Shown here: piece by piece, positions 48,049 to 60,000 of the stretch
Position numbering within the stretch: position 1 is the first letter of the stretch
Layout of the letters: every line of letters starts with the position of its first letter
Source of the DNA: Cladopsammia gracilis
Taxonomy: Eukaryota; Cnidaria; Anthozoa; Scleractinia; Dendrophylliidae
NCBI GenBank assembly: GCA_022457155.1
Contig: JAJGOT010000123.1
Coordinates: 1,568,501-1,632,500 of the forward strand
DNA: 64,000 bases
Reading direction: 5' to 3'
Notes under the pieces: model-generated
The model's input: the letters and a program-made list of their open reading frames with translations, nothing else
Told to the model about the DNA's origin: nothing
Databases searched by the model: none
Translations under genes and position numbers: made by a program

Positions 48049-51000
48049 TATTAAGAGCTGCTACACCGCTTCCCAGGTTTCCCCAACTAAGAAAATGGGA
48101 ACAGTGAATTTGCTATGAGAAACAGACCCTCGTTAACTTAATCAAGGATCACGAAATTCACCTAAGATCTCGCACTGCCGACCAGTGTAACCAATCTTGC
48201 AGTCGCACCAGAAGTCTTCACGCCTTTTTACGCAACTTCCTGCGTTTAGGCATTCCGCATCCTTGCATCCACACTTCTTCACAGCAACAAATGTTCGGAC
48301 ATCGGAATTATCTTCCGCTTTAAACTGGGACAAGTCTTGTGGGCTCTCTCGCAATTCCTCGTCTTCTGTTTCAAATTCTCGGATGCAGCCGGTGAAACCC
48401 ACGGCCACTCCAGTCCTTTGGAAACTGGAAGAGGATTTGTGTTAAACGCAGGAATGGATTGGATCAACAACAGCAACAACATCAACAACAACAACCTAAA
48501 CGTAAGTAGCAATTTCGAATATTGGTGCTGTGTTGTAAGAGAATGCAGTACCTTAGGACGATCTTTCAGTAGAGCTTATTTGTATATATTAAGGGTGTTT
48601 GCACTAATAATTTATGCGCATCCTTACCGTGCATGTGATTCTTGTCCCATGCCATGTCATGTATCGAAGAAAAAGAAAGAAATCTGTCCACACAAAGTTG
48701 GTAGCCGTTGCGTTAACTTTGTCTTGGATGGTCGGAGACCCCTATGTTCTTTGTAGATCGGTTTCTTTACTGATTTTCAACACGTTTTGAAAAAAATAGC
48801 ACATAAAAACTGTGTTGTAAGTACAAGCTATCAGCCGTTGAATGCCGGTTAAATTTTAATTGATATTGCATTGTTTTGCATTGCGTTGTTTTGCATTGCA
48901 ATGCATTGCACTGCACTGCACTGCACTGTATTGTATTGTATTCCGGTCTTATTTGAGCTATACGGCGTTTGTAAATACGCATTGCATTGTATTGTATTGT
49001 ATTTTATTATCCGATATGGCATTCTAGAGAGCAAATACGCATCAAAACGAGTGCGAATATGACTGCGCGCTAGGAAAAACAGTTTCAAAAACTTAGTTTT
49101 AGGAGAAGATTATTGTCGCATAATAAACAATTTATTCAGCGTAAAGTTGTGTAATACGGCTGGGTAGTTTTACTCGTCAAAAAGGCTCGAAAAAATAAAA
49201 ACTGACTCGTAAAAATATTTAGCCGTATTACACAACTTCACGATGAATAACCACCATGTATTGTATTGCATTGTACTGCATTGCATTGTATAGCATTGCA
49301 TTGCAATAAATTACGTAACTACTCACATTATGTTTTGGTTTACGCTTTTTCCTCCGCCAAGGTACATTTGAGCTTGTTGTAGGTCCAGATTGGTCCACTC
49401 GCCGACCGCCACACCCCGGAATATATTGATGGAGTCGACTATCAGTATTCCTTGTAAACCTACGCGGATAACTTCCACATGGTACCACTGGTTCAGGACC
49501 AGATTAAAATTTGTGGAAATTATTGCTTTGCCTTTTCCAAGGTTAAATCTAATGAGAGAAAAAAACAAGGGAAATTAATCAAGGAATCAAGAAATTAGGA
49601 CAAAAGTCAACCATACAAATAAAGCAAAGGAATGAACTACTAAAAATGAATAAATGGATAAATAAAAGAAATGAGCGAGTGAGGGAGAAAATGAATGATG
49701 AAATAAATATTTAAATTAAATAAATGGATGAATTAATCAATTAATTAATTAATTAATTAATTAATGAACGGTGCATGGACAGATGGATGGATGAATGAAT
49801 GAATGAATGAATGAATGGTGCATAGATGGTGAATGAACGAATTAATTAATTAATTAATGAACGGTGCATGGACGGATGACGGATGGATGGATGGATGGAT
49901 GAGTGGGGGAGTGAATAAATGCACTAATGTATCAATCAATCAATCGATGGCAGATAGAAGTTAAACAAATTTAAAAGAAGACCCTTCTAAGCTATTTTAC
50001 TTCCATTTTTCTAACAGAAAGTCACATAGTTCAAAAGTTAGCTATAGAAGAATGCCCTAGGGAATACATACTTGCATACATTTATTTCCACCAATTTCTT
50101 ATCTACTACTCGCCGTTCCAACAACTGTCCGTTGCTGCTGTAGTAAAACGTGGAGTTTTATCTGTTTATTGTATATGTATAAAAATAGGCAGTCTATGAC
50201 TGCATGTAGCTTACTGCGCCTGTTATTACTTAGATTATCGTAGGATTTACTGGCCCGCTAATGGCACGACCTTACCTCAGTTCCAGCTTTCCTCCTCTCA
50301 TGGCTAGTGAGATAAAGTCTTGCGCTGACCCAGAATACATTATAAGCCCTTCGCCCTGTTCTGGTCGGATGTCCAAAATGGCGGCGAATTCATCTTTTCT
50401 AAGAACCAGTGGTTGAAACTGAATGTACGAATTACTTATACTCGTACCACTTTGGAAATACGGTACGTTGGCTGAAAACGAACAATAAAAATCAGTATTG
50501 TCATCAAAGTTTACCTTCAAATACCACTACATAAATAGGCAGATCGGTCTTTTTTCATAATGATTATAAGCATTGATTTTTTTTTATTTTATTTATTATT
50601 TTTTTATTGTTATTGTTTATACAACAGTTACTTACATAGCTCATACCCAAGTCATACTGATCACACTAACAATACATTTAACCGTCAATTACACAGCTAC
50701 TAATGATAACAATGAAATTAAAGGAAAACAGCGATTCTATTCAAAGTCATTTGAATATACTTTATTATGCATGCAAGCCAGTAGTCTCGTGGAAATGGAT
50801 ATGGAATCCCCTCGGGGCGCTCTCATTGGTGTGACGGGTATATATTAACCGCTCCCTGCTTAATTTGGCATCTTTTGGCGGAAAACCACGCAGTGGAAAG
50901 CTCGCTTTTGTTGTTCGCACCAACTCCGAACACAGATCACGGCCGACCAAGACATCGCGGTTCCGCTACCAGGCAATTTTCTCAGGCCATTCCAAGAGAA

Positions 51001-54000
51001 CAACGCACCGGCTCCGGCCCAGCAAGGCGCTGTCGAGGTTTGTTGTTTTTCTCTTGGTGTTATTTAGCGTATTTCAATTCTTCGAGCACATGTGTTGGCA
51101 TCTCGTCCGCGCCCTTCGCGTCTAGAAGCAAGTTTTCTCCTCAAAGCTTTTGCTTGTGTTGCTATTTTAGTTTTCTCTTGGTCGACTCGTGGTTTGTCCT
51201 CGGTTAAGGTTCAGTCTAGCACGCGGTTCCCAAAGATTTTATTAGTTTTACATGTTTTGCCGTCTTTGTCTCGCGCACGTGTGTTTAGATCGTCAAAGGA
51301 ATTCAGAATAACCGTGTTCATGTTTCTGTTTCACTTCACGGTGTGACGTTTTGGTGGTTGGTTTTTTCATTCTGTGGGATTTTTGACACATGTATAGAGA
51401 GTTTTTCCCGTCAAGTCTCCTAGCGACTTTCGGGCGTTTATTCAGGTTTGGAAATGTGGCTCCGTGGACTTTAGGTCCGTTTATAGAGAACATGTTCGAG
51501 TCTCTGATTGGCTTCGGGCCCTTTTCAGAGAGGTTTCTTGTAGCTCTGTGGACTTTAGGTCCGTTAATAGAGAGCTTGTTTCGAGTCTGATTGGCTTCGG
51601 GCCCTTGTCAGAGAACTTTTTGTTTAGCTCTGTGGACTTTAGTTCCGTTTATAGAGAGCTTGTTTCAAGTCTCTGATTGGCTTCGGGCCCTTGTCAGAGT
51701 AGTTTTTGTGTAGCTCTGTGGACTTTAGGGCCGTTTAAAGAGAGCTTGTTTCGAGTCTGATTGGCTTCGGGCCCTTTTCAGAGAGGTTTCGTGCAGCTCT
51801 GTGGACTTTAGGTCCGTTTATAGAGGGCTTGTTTTCATGTCTCTGATTGGCTTCAGGCCCTTGTCAGAGTAGTTTTTGTGTAGCTCTGTGGACTTTAGGT
51901 CCGTTTATAGAGAGCTTGTTTCGAGTCTCTGATCGGCTTCGGGCCCTTTTCAGAGAGGTTTCGTGCAGCTCTGTGGACTTTAGGTCCGTTTATAGAGAGC
52001 TTGTTTCGAGTCTTTGATTGGCTTCGGGCCTTTGTCAGAGAAGATTTTGTGTAGCTCTGTGGACTTTAGGTCCGTTTATGGAGAGCTTGTTTCAAGTCTC
52101 TGATTGGCTTCGGGCCCTTGTCAGAGTAGTTTTTGTGTAGCTCTGTAGACTTTAGGGTCGTTTATAGAGAGCTTGTTTCGAGTCTCTGATTGGCTTAGAG
52201 CCCTTGTCAGAGAGGTTTTGTGTAGCTCTGTGGACTTTAGGTCCGTTTATAGAGAGCTTGTTTCGAGTCTCTGATTGCCTTCAGGCTCTTTTTTTTTTCA
52301 AAGAAGTTTTGTGCTTTGTGAGCTTTAGGACCTCTTATAGAGAGCTTCTTGAGTCTCTGAACGGCTGCGGGCCCCACTCTTTTGACGAAGTGGAGGAGCT
52401 TTTTCATCGGATAATTACGGATAATTATTTTTGTTGTTTGGGCGGCTTCCGTCTTTGATTTTGAAGGATCATGTGCTCCTTGAGTCCGTCTTTGGTTGTT
52501 ACCCGTGCTGCTTGGCCGGGGACTTGCCCTCCGACCGCCTCGGAAGGTGGTCTCGGATCGATCTAAGATCGATCTCATTTAGATAGATCTAAACGGTCAA
52601 GTGTACGGCCCCAAACACCAGAAAGACTCTTGGAGATGTCAAAACTGCGCAAAACTTCAAACCCCAAGGCAGCACCCTATAAAACAGAGGCGTTTGCTTT
52701 TATTGCAACGGCCTAGTGCACACGCAGAATTGGTGTTTCAGGATGCAGAGAGACCTGGAGAACCCACCTGCTGTGAAGCGTCCTCCATGGGATGAACGGC
52801 GCCCTTAAACAGGGCGGGTCGTTTTAATTTTTGTCTTGGTCTGATAGGCTGCCTTGTTTTTTGCTTAGCGGGTTATTTCAGCCCAAAGCCCAATAAAGTG
52901 TTTTCGTTCGCAAGGGCGTGAGCGATGATTAACTGTAGTCCTTTTTTAAAGTTTTTTGTTTTTCCCTGTTATCTTGGTTTTTTCGATCACAATCATTCTC
53001 GGCTGGGAACAGCAATCCGCACGGACATTCCGTTTCATCGGGTGTCACGTGTATTGTCCGTTCGCGGGCGTGTTGGAGCGCTGTTTCCTGGCTGGGACTC
53101 CCTCCTTAACCCTGGGTTGTCGGTTACTCTTTTTGTTCTAATCTTTATCCTTTGTCAATGCCGTTGGTTTATTTGCTATTTTATTCCTCGAAAGCGTTTC
53201 AAACACTCCAACGCTTTCAGCGTTCCAATATGGAAATGATTGCTCAGTTTTGCCCTCTAGATGCTCAGCGAGAGCAGGAGAGCGACAGCTCCGACGGGTT
53301 AAGTTCCGCGGGAGTCGCGGCCAGGAAACAGTTTTTTCTATTGAGGCATTTGCATGAAGTCCAGTGGAGAACCGTTTCCCCCTCTCCCTGACTCATTTCG
53401 CCTCTTTTTTGTCATCTGGCTCAGTGGGCGTTAGTGTTTTGCCCTCCAGTCTCCTGATGTTCATCTCGTTTCTGGAGCAGCCCGTAAGTTTAATAACCTT
53501 TGATGAATGCACCAAGGTCTTAACTCTTTTCCATCGGATAAGGTTCCTGGAAATGATGGTTTACCTACAGAGCCTGACAAACGACGTTGGGGGTATTTTA
53601 GGGGAACCTCTAGTTGAATGTTTTAATAAGTCATTTGCAAAAGGGACGATAGGAAAAACCGCCTTTTTAACAACGGACTATGCTCTCTCTCCTTTAACAT
53701 GTGTGGAGTTATACGGGAGGTCCCCCTTCCCCTCTGTTATTTTTGTAGTTTCAGTTAAAATACTGTCAATTTCCATTAGGATGCAAGACAATGTCGAAGG
53801 GATAAAATGAACGGTCTGGAAATTAAACTGCTCCAGTTTGCTGGCGACCCTACAGCGGTTTTATCGGTTTTGGATTCCGCAAGAGTTTCATTTCTACAAC
53901 TTAAACGTTTTAAATTGCCTCTGATCTAAAACATCAATGCCATGAAACGGGAAGTTGGGTGGATCGGTCCCCTTTAGAACTGTGATATGAACCACTCGGA

Positions 54001-57000
54001 GTTTAAAGCAGCAAAAGTGCTAAATGTTTTAGAAATCTTTGTTACATATCACGTACAGCCATTAGTTCAGAAAAAACGTCAAGCAGAGATTAAAAAAAAA
54101 AAAACAAGAATGCAAGAAAATTGTCCATTCATGGGACAATAAACACCATAAAAGAAATTTTTTGCTTGCGGAAATGATATATCCTAGCTTGGTGTTAAGT
54201 ACCCCGCCCAAAGTTTTGGAAGAGTTCATTACCTTGGTACTTAATGCGATTTTTGGGGAACCAGACAAGGGCATTCATGGGACCATGGTGGTCTTTAGTG
54301 ACAGATTGTGAAACCACGATAAAGCTCTAACGCTAAGCAGGTTAAAGTGCATACCCAACTAGTAGTATGGTGGCCAAACTTCAGACAAATTGAGAATTCC
54401 GACAATCTATATGAATATATTCTTCGGTACAACGAAGGAAAACAGGATCGACAGCAAAAGTGCCTTTTGTAGACATTTCTTGGATAAGGACTTTAACTAT
54501 GCAAGTGACCTGGTTTATCACATGTCAAACAGTGATGCAGTCAGAGATGCGAGACTAACAAGGTCAAACTTTCCAGTAGCATGGATAAGTCTAAGGCAAT
54601 CTATTCCACAGTTGCCGTTTTTTCAGTCACTGATTTAAAATTTTAACAAAATGGGATAACCATAGTTGGTTTGTTGCTCCTTTTCAAACTCCTTTTGGAA
54701 TGAGGTAAACTTGACAGTAAGTGAGGCAGTAGTTACATTCCGAATGTACCTGCGGTCGTTGTTAGGACTTGGCCCGCGCGATCCTGCGCATGGCATTCTA
54801 AATTATCACACGCGCGGCACACGCAGGCGGTGTTGGACACGGTCCACGTGACTTCATTCGTCCAATCACGCGTCACTTTAGTGATACTAATGGCGGCCGT
54901 CTTCACTCTTTCGTGTTGAGGTCTCCTCTCTGTTCTTGGATTGATTTCTCGTTTCATCGAACGTTTTAGTTTATCGTTTTCGGAGGACCGAAAGAGAAAT
55001 ACCGTGGCAAGCTATAACCCAACTTGTAGGTTCAGGTGAGCATATTTTGTATCAAATTTGTTCAATGAAAACCATGTTGTCTTCAAAATCTTTGTTTACC
55101 ACTAATGTGTGACACGGGTATTTAGTTTGCCCTTTCTTTGCATCATTCGGTCAGTATTTGGATTTATTTTTGCACAGAATTAAAGTTTAATAGTTAAACT
55201 TTGAGAAAAGGTCGGGGGGGCCCACTGGGGCCCCGCCGTTTTAGTGGTGAAAAATCGACTTGAAGTTGTAGCTTTTTTCGCGTTTGTCACGTTTATTTAT
55301 CTTGTAAGATTTCACGAGAGGTGATGGCGTGATTGATGCACGCAAACTTGCTTTATCGGGATAAGAACAAATTTTTTGGAACTCAGAATACTATTTTTTA
55401 CTGATTCCTTTTATCTAAAATACATATATTTTTTTCTTCTAGGTATTTCAGGTTCTAAACGGCCCGAAGGCTCTTCACCCGGTCCCATGTACAAATATTT
55501 TGTTTTGATTACTGAGTCAGCTTCCATGGAATGTTCCTGCTTTCTTTTCCTGCATAGCTTTATTCAGGGGAAAAATAATGATCTCTCTGAATCTCTTACA
55601 GGAGTCATGATCTGGAGATGATCTGGAGATGTTGCATGATTTTGTTCAGTATTTTAGTAATTTGCTGAGGGAGTTTTGCTGAGTTTTGGTAATGGTATGG
55701 GGATGCCTGTTGACATTTTTATGGTTAGATTACATTCCGGTATGTTAGGAAGGAGCTTGATTCTAACACAGCGTTCAAGCATTTTGCCATTTCAAGTGCT
55801 TTTAAAACTGTAAATTCATGTCCAGGGCCTCAAAATAAAATGGATTTTCTTTCAAACATTAGCACATACAGTAGGTCCCTTTTTGCATTGAGCCCTTCAA
55901 GTATTCCCTGACTCCTTAATCATGAAGTCTATTTCAAATTTTCAGTTTGGAAAAGAACTTGTAATACATTTCTCATGAAGGTCCTGAAAATGTTCTGTGC
56001 CAAATTTTGTTTTATATAAAAAAATATTTCTTATGTTCACAACACTGATAAAATTCAAGAAGCTAAAGTTTTTTTGGTTTGTGAAAACCTGCTTTACATC
56101 AATAATAATTTAAACTTTGAAAAATTTGAATTATTGGGCCCAAATTGTTTTCAGGAATATATATTTCAAGAAATGTAATAACTACTATAAGCAGTGTATA
56201 GTGGAGAGACTCAATCATATAGACTACAAAGTAGGGAGTCGCTTATTTCTCTCAGGGATTATTTGGTGGGATAGGCAAGCAAGGGAAACATGCAAGCCAG
56301 TGTGCAAGAACATTGGCTACCTGAGCCAATTTTCCGGCATAGACACTCGCATGTTTACCTCACTTGACTATCCACAAATAGGAAATAGGAGATTACTTGC
56401 AATATAAGACTGGAAAGTAGCACTTTTAAAAAGTGTTGAATTTAAGTAACATACTGAACATAATTTACTTAATTATTGAACATAGGGGGACTTGAATAAT
56501 AAAAGAATGATGGTATCTGAGTCACTTGCTTTGTACATGTCAAGCCACTAAATCAATGTGACGCCCGAGGGGTTTGCAGGAGGAACTGGCAACAGATGTG
56601 GGGAATTTGAATTGTTTTGCCATTCCTTATAACACCATCATACAAGTCTTATTGTATAAAATATAATAATAATAAAAATAATAATAATAATAACTGTTTA
56701 TTTACAATTCCATTGAAAAAGTGAAAAGGAGATAAGAGGTTATCCCTTTCTAGTTTATCTCCTAGTTCTTTCTAGTTTATCTCCTAATCAACCACTGTCA
56801 ATTTAAAGGAAGCACTGGCATGCTAGTTTTTATAACAGTTTTAAACATACAGCCATGGAATCCAGGAAACTTTCATTTCAACTTCCTTGAAAATTTTAAT
56901 TGACATTAATTTTTTTGAAGTTGAATTATTTAGTTGGCAAGTTCTTTCATTTCCATTTTCACTGTACATGCATGTAGATCTTTGCCAGAAAAGAAGAGGG

Positions 57001-60000
57001 TGAATGCTGGTATTGAGTCATTATTGGTGTCTGCCACTGTCAATGGAAGATAATAATATATGTGATGTCATGTTCTATTTGCTCATTTTGTGTTGCAAAT
57101 GAAAGGTGCAACCAAGTAAAAGTCTTGATTGTTTTGGTCTTTCTCCTCTCTATCCCAAGATGCACCTATGCAGGAGGCTGGTCAGTTTGGCAGAATCAAT
57201 TTCATAATAAAGAAATAAAAGTTAATTTATGAAATTTACAACTGATTGGCCAAAAAATACATTATTTTATAGAAAAATAGTATACAATAATGCTGACACA
57301 AACAATTAAATTTGTTGTAGCAGCAACATACAGTTCCCTAAATATTAAAGTAAAGGCTTTCCAGCTTTTCAAAAATGCCAACCATACAATAATTTTACAA
57401 GATGGACTTTCAGTGGTGCATTAGTAGAGCATAATTTTTATTTCCAATTTTTTTTAGAAATTATCAGTGGCAGTAAGCTGCTGTAATTCGTATGTATAAA
57501 CGGCTCGCAAGGTATTCATTACACTCTGCCCTAAAGAATAAAATGCAATATAAGGCCTTCTGCAAAACCAGCAGTTCATTTTTCTTGCCTTGGCGCTTCT
57601 GAAACATCCCGTGTAAACAAGAGCAAACGATTCTTCAGATTCACGCCACTTTTTAAATTCCTTGCACAAATTCACTAAACAAAGACGAGAAATACGTGAC
57701 GGTTGTAAACTTCGGCAAGATCGACTGACGGACGGTGATGTCGCCTTTCTCGTTACGATTAACCTGCGATCAGGCAGATCAAGCGATCTTTCTTTTTAGA
57801 GCGCCGGCGATCGCACGTTGCGATCGGGACTTTCATCACTAATTCGGTCCTTTATAGCTGTTCTAAGCATCCATAATGCACATTTACAATAGCCAGTAGG
57901 TTAGAGAAAGATATAAAACGAAGAAGCGCAGTAATTTTTCCAAGAAAGCGAAGAAATCTACCTCTAATCGTCTTTGAATCACGGAGAGCAGAGATGTTGA
58001 CTGGTTGGCGTCAAGATGCAAATAACGTAAAGATTAAATTTCTCCCAGCATGCAGCGCGAAGCGTGTCCAACACCGCCTGCGGCACACGTAAATCGTTCA
58101 GTTCGCACATTTCTTCGTCGTTCGCTCATTGTGAGCCAGAGTCTTCAATGTCAGGTACACAATATCGCGTTTCTTTCCTTTTCTTTTCTTGCATATTGGA
58201 ACGGCAAACTCGTGCTTTATGTTCTGGAAACCACTAGCATATTGAAATATGGACGTTATTTGACTAATGGTTAAGTTAGGGTGACGATTTCTACTGGTGC
58301 GTTCACTATAGGAGCCTCTCTCTCGCCCATTGTGATACATTGCTTTGTCATATAGGGGTTTGAAAGAAGGAAATCGATCTATTTAAATTTATTGCAGTTA
58401 AAGGCCAATCGTATATGTGGACCTGTCGAACGATGCAGACACATTGAACCTTCATTGAGTCATTTTTAAGGAATTTTGCTAATAGATGTGAAACTGCAAA
58501 GTGTATGTACTTTACACGCGAGGTTCCGGTATAAAAGGAGCTTGGCCTGGCCATTCTCACCTCTAGTCGTCGATCAACCGCTGAAGCATACACAACTGAC
58601 AAATAGCATTCGTCGTTGCTAAGACCATTGCTAACACGATTTGGGAAGACTTTATGAAGGTTATATCCGAAGTCTTTATGATCTTCTGTTCCCTTTTTTT
58701 TTGCTTAGGTAAAATCTTGTTTTGATTAGATTTTTGAAACGAATTATATTTAAAGGACGTGCAAGTTAACCACGTTTTGTGACTAATAGACGCCTTAATT
58801 TTCTTTTCACACCCAAAAGGTGTGAAATGGGGGAGGAGCTAAGCCTTTTATACCGGAACTTCGTGTTTAAATCGGATAAGATTTATTTGTTAAAGGAATA
58901 ATGGAAAATGTTTGAGGAAACGATTTTAATCATCAAAGCAGATTGACATCTAATACGTATATTTTTATTAATTAGGCGTCATAAATAGAGGTTATTCAGC
59001 GTGAAGTTGTGTGGTGCGGCCGGGTATTTGTGCGAGTGGATTTTTGTTTCTTCGAGCCTTCAGGCGAGAGGAAATAATTGCTAGCGGTGGAAATGCCCGG
59101 CCGTGCCGCGCGGTTTTTCGCTGAATAAGTTGTTTATTATACGGCAGTAATTCTTCCCCTAAAACTTTTCGAAGCCCTTTTTCCTAGCGCGAGGTCAGAA
59201 GAGTGTAATAACGTGTCATATTTGTACTCGTTTTGATGCGTATGTGTACTCCAGAATGCTATGTCGAATAATAATTTGTGTTACGTTCCTTTTCTATAAT
59301 CAAATATGGTGTCTTTGTAAGCCGATGGTCATATGATTTTTTAATGTAACTTGTATACTTTAAGATCGCCCTTGTAAATGTGGGATTGTCAAAATCAAAG
59401 AAAGTTGGAAAAAAATAAACAGACTCGTTATTTTCCTTGGTGAGTTTTCCCGCCGCGCCGCCGGCGCCGGGCGAAGTGGCAAGCTCCCCCATGAGGGTGG
59501 TATAGGGCTATAACTGACACGACAAAGCTAACAACAGCGAGGCATGAGACTTCCTCCAACAGCAACACATTGGTTGCGTTTCTTGAGGTTTCAAACGCGC
59601 TTCGTTCGAGTTACAAACTTTTCAAATCTTGTAGCCGCATAAATAATTGTTACGTAAACGTGTTGTTTTATTCATTGGCATCTTGCCTGGAAGTCAATTT
59701 TGGGAGGCTACCGGCATCTAAGTTAGGGCTGTCCATAAGTTGCTCGGCAACTTTTGAGCACCTTTTCAGATTTGGAGCAACTTTTAGTCCTTCGAGCAAT
59801 TTTTTCGGATTTCGTGCAACTTTTTTCGTTTTTGAATAACTTTGTTGCTTTTTTAAGGCAATTTGTAACTAAAAACCGTCCATTCAAGTTCTAATTTAAA
59901 GCATCAGTTGCTTTTATGCATGATTTTGCGTAAAATACCTTTTGTAAACAAAAAACACTATTCCCCTGGTGGTCTACTTGTGGTAGCAGCCGAAGGTGGT

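Noticed and set aside
54390..54638. Separate small gene
   Set aside because: The residues (DKDFNYASDLVYHM, SNFPVAWISLRQSIPQL) match the C-terminal part of a LINE ORF2 and continue the remnant beginning at 53.4 kb.
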